From Saturnia japonica (taxonomy: Eukaryota > Arthropoda > Insecta > Lepidoptera > Saturniidae): 64,000 nucleotides of DNA. The stretch is from the NCBI GenBank assembly GCA_033032175.1, contig CM065329.1:12344985-12408984 (forward strand), given 5' to 3'. Of the stretch, positions 63,851 to 64,000 are shown one piece after another. The notes beneath the pieces are model-generated. The model saw only the letters and a program-made list of their open reading frames with translations, made no database searches and was not told the DNA's origin. A program made the position numbers and the translations under genes. Each line of letters opens with the position of its first letter. Position 1 is the stretch's first letter.

Positions 63851-63921
<71 letters not shown>

Positions 63922-63923
<2 letters not shown>

Positions 63924-64000
63924 TTTGGGTTTAGGTTCGGCTTGGGTTTAGGTTACGTTAGGTTTGGGTTTAGGTTAGGTTAGGTTTGGGTTTAGGTTAG
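63922..64000 (+). repeat. Telomere-like repeat at the window end
   Basis: About 80 bp of GGTTT, GGGTTTA, GGTTA and GGTTC units, degenerate relative to pure TTAGG and running off the window. The G-rich strand is the plus strand, so if this is a true chromosome end the telomere lies to the right. Confidence 0.85.

Larger units (their letters stand above)
57825..63921 (+). mobile_element. SART-like element C, nearly complete
   Basis: Full 5'UTR (57825-58331), intact ORF1 (58332-60428), ORF2 overlapping as ATGA (60425), 3'UTR with both conserved hairpins, 68-nt poly(A) (63854-63921), flanked on both sides by telomere-like repeats. Only ORF2 is damaged, by one stop and three single-base-type frameshifts. 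The 3'UTR matches the mini-element at 42.8-43.07 kb, the 5'UTR matches element B. Confidence 0.88.

Overview
This is a stretch of an insect, almost certainly lepidopteran, chromosome made up mostly of transposable elements. The evidence is intron-bearing host exons, insect-type TTAGG telomeric repeats (degenerate), R1-clade telomere-associated non-LTR retrotransposons of the SART/TRAS kind, BEL/Pao LTR elements primed by tRNA-Tyr, a cecropia-type mariner, and short dispersed repeat cores typical of moths and butterflies. It is not prokaryotic; most long open frames belong to retrotransposons or are their shadows.

Layout. 1-2.2 kb: last four recognisable exons (287 residues, all splice phases compatible) of a host gene that looks like the C-terminal beta-propeller of a LRRK/ROCO kinase, with its 3'UTR. 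3.3-5.0 kb: a dispersed repeat (family D) carrying a solo LTR that itself carries a second solo LTR, both with perfect 5-bp target duplications. 5.0-11.2 kb: BEL/Pao copy 1 (minus strand), both LTRs, tRNA-Tyr primer-binding site, broken gag-pol with the RNase H/integrase junction deleted. 11.2-15.2 kb: a decayed copy of a Jockey-type element ('J'). 15.2-20.0 kb: BEL/Pao copy 2 (minus), RT core deleted. 20.0-24.7 kb: three different decayed Jockey-superfamily RTs and another solo LTR. 24.7-29.7 kb: AT-rich, small repeats, ending at a 100-bp assembly gap. 29.8-29.96 kb: one EGF-like exon of a Dumpy-like host gene.

30.02-36.24 kb: a full-length copy of J with a 13-bp target duplication, two intact overlapping ORFs and a 61-nt poly(A); it landed 60 bp downstream of the EGF exon, in the intron, and is probably young. 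36.8-37.96 kb: a BEL/Pao solo LTR with a 5-bp duplication. 38.1-42.1 kb: truncated mariner and RT/ORF1 fragments. 42.2-64.0 kb: a nest of SART-like elements separated by or ending in (TTAGG)-like repeats: a mini-element with a hairpin array, two chimeric broken elements (43.1-49.3 and 49.3-57.8 kb), and a nearly complete element (57.8-63.9 kb) with an intact 698-residue ORF1 and an ORF2 broken by one stop and three frameshifts. The window ends in telomere-like repeat with the G-rich strand running rightward.

The most interesting structure I found is a pair of hairpins just before the poly(A) of all four SART-like 3' ends. Their stems covary while the 7-nt loop of the first is almost invariant, which points to a selected RNA structure used in retrotransposition. 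A second one is a run of about ten small hairpins with compensating stem changes in the 42.2-42.8 kb mini-element. I see no cellular operon-like or defence system here.
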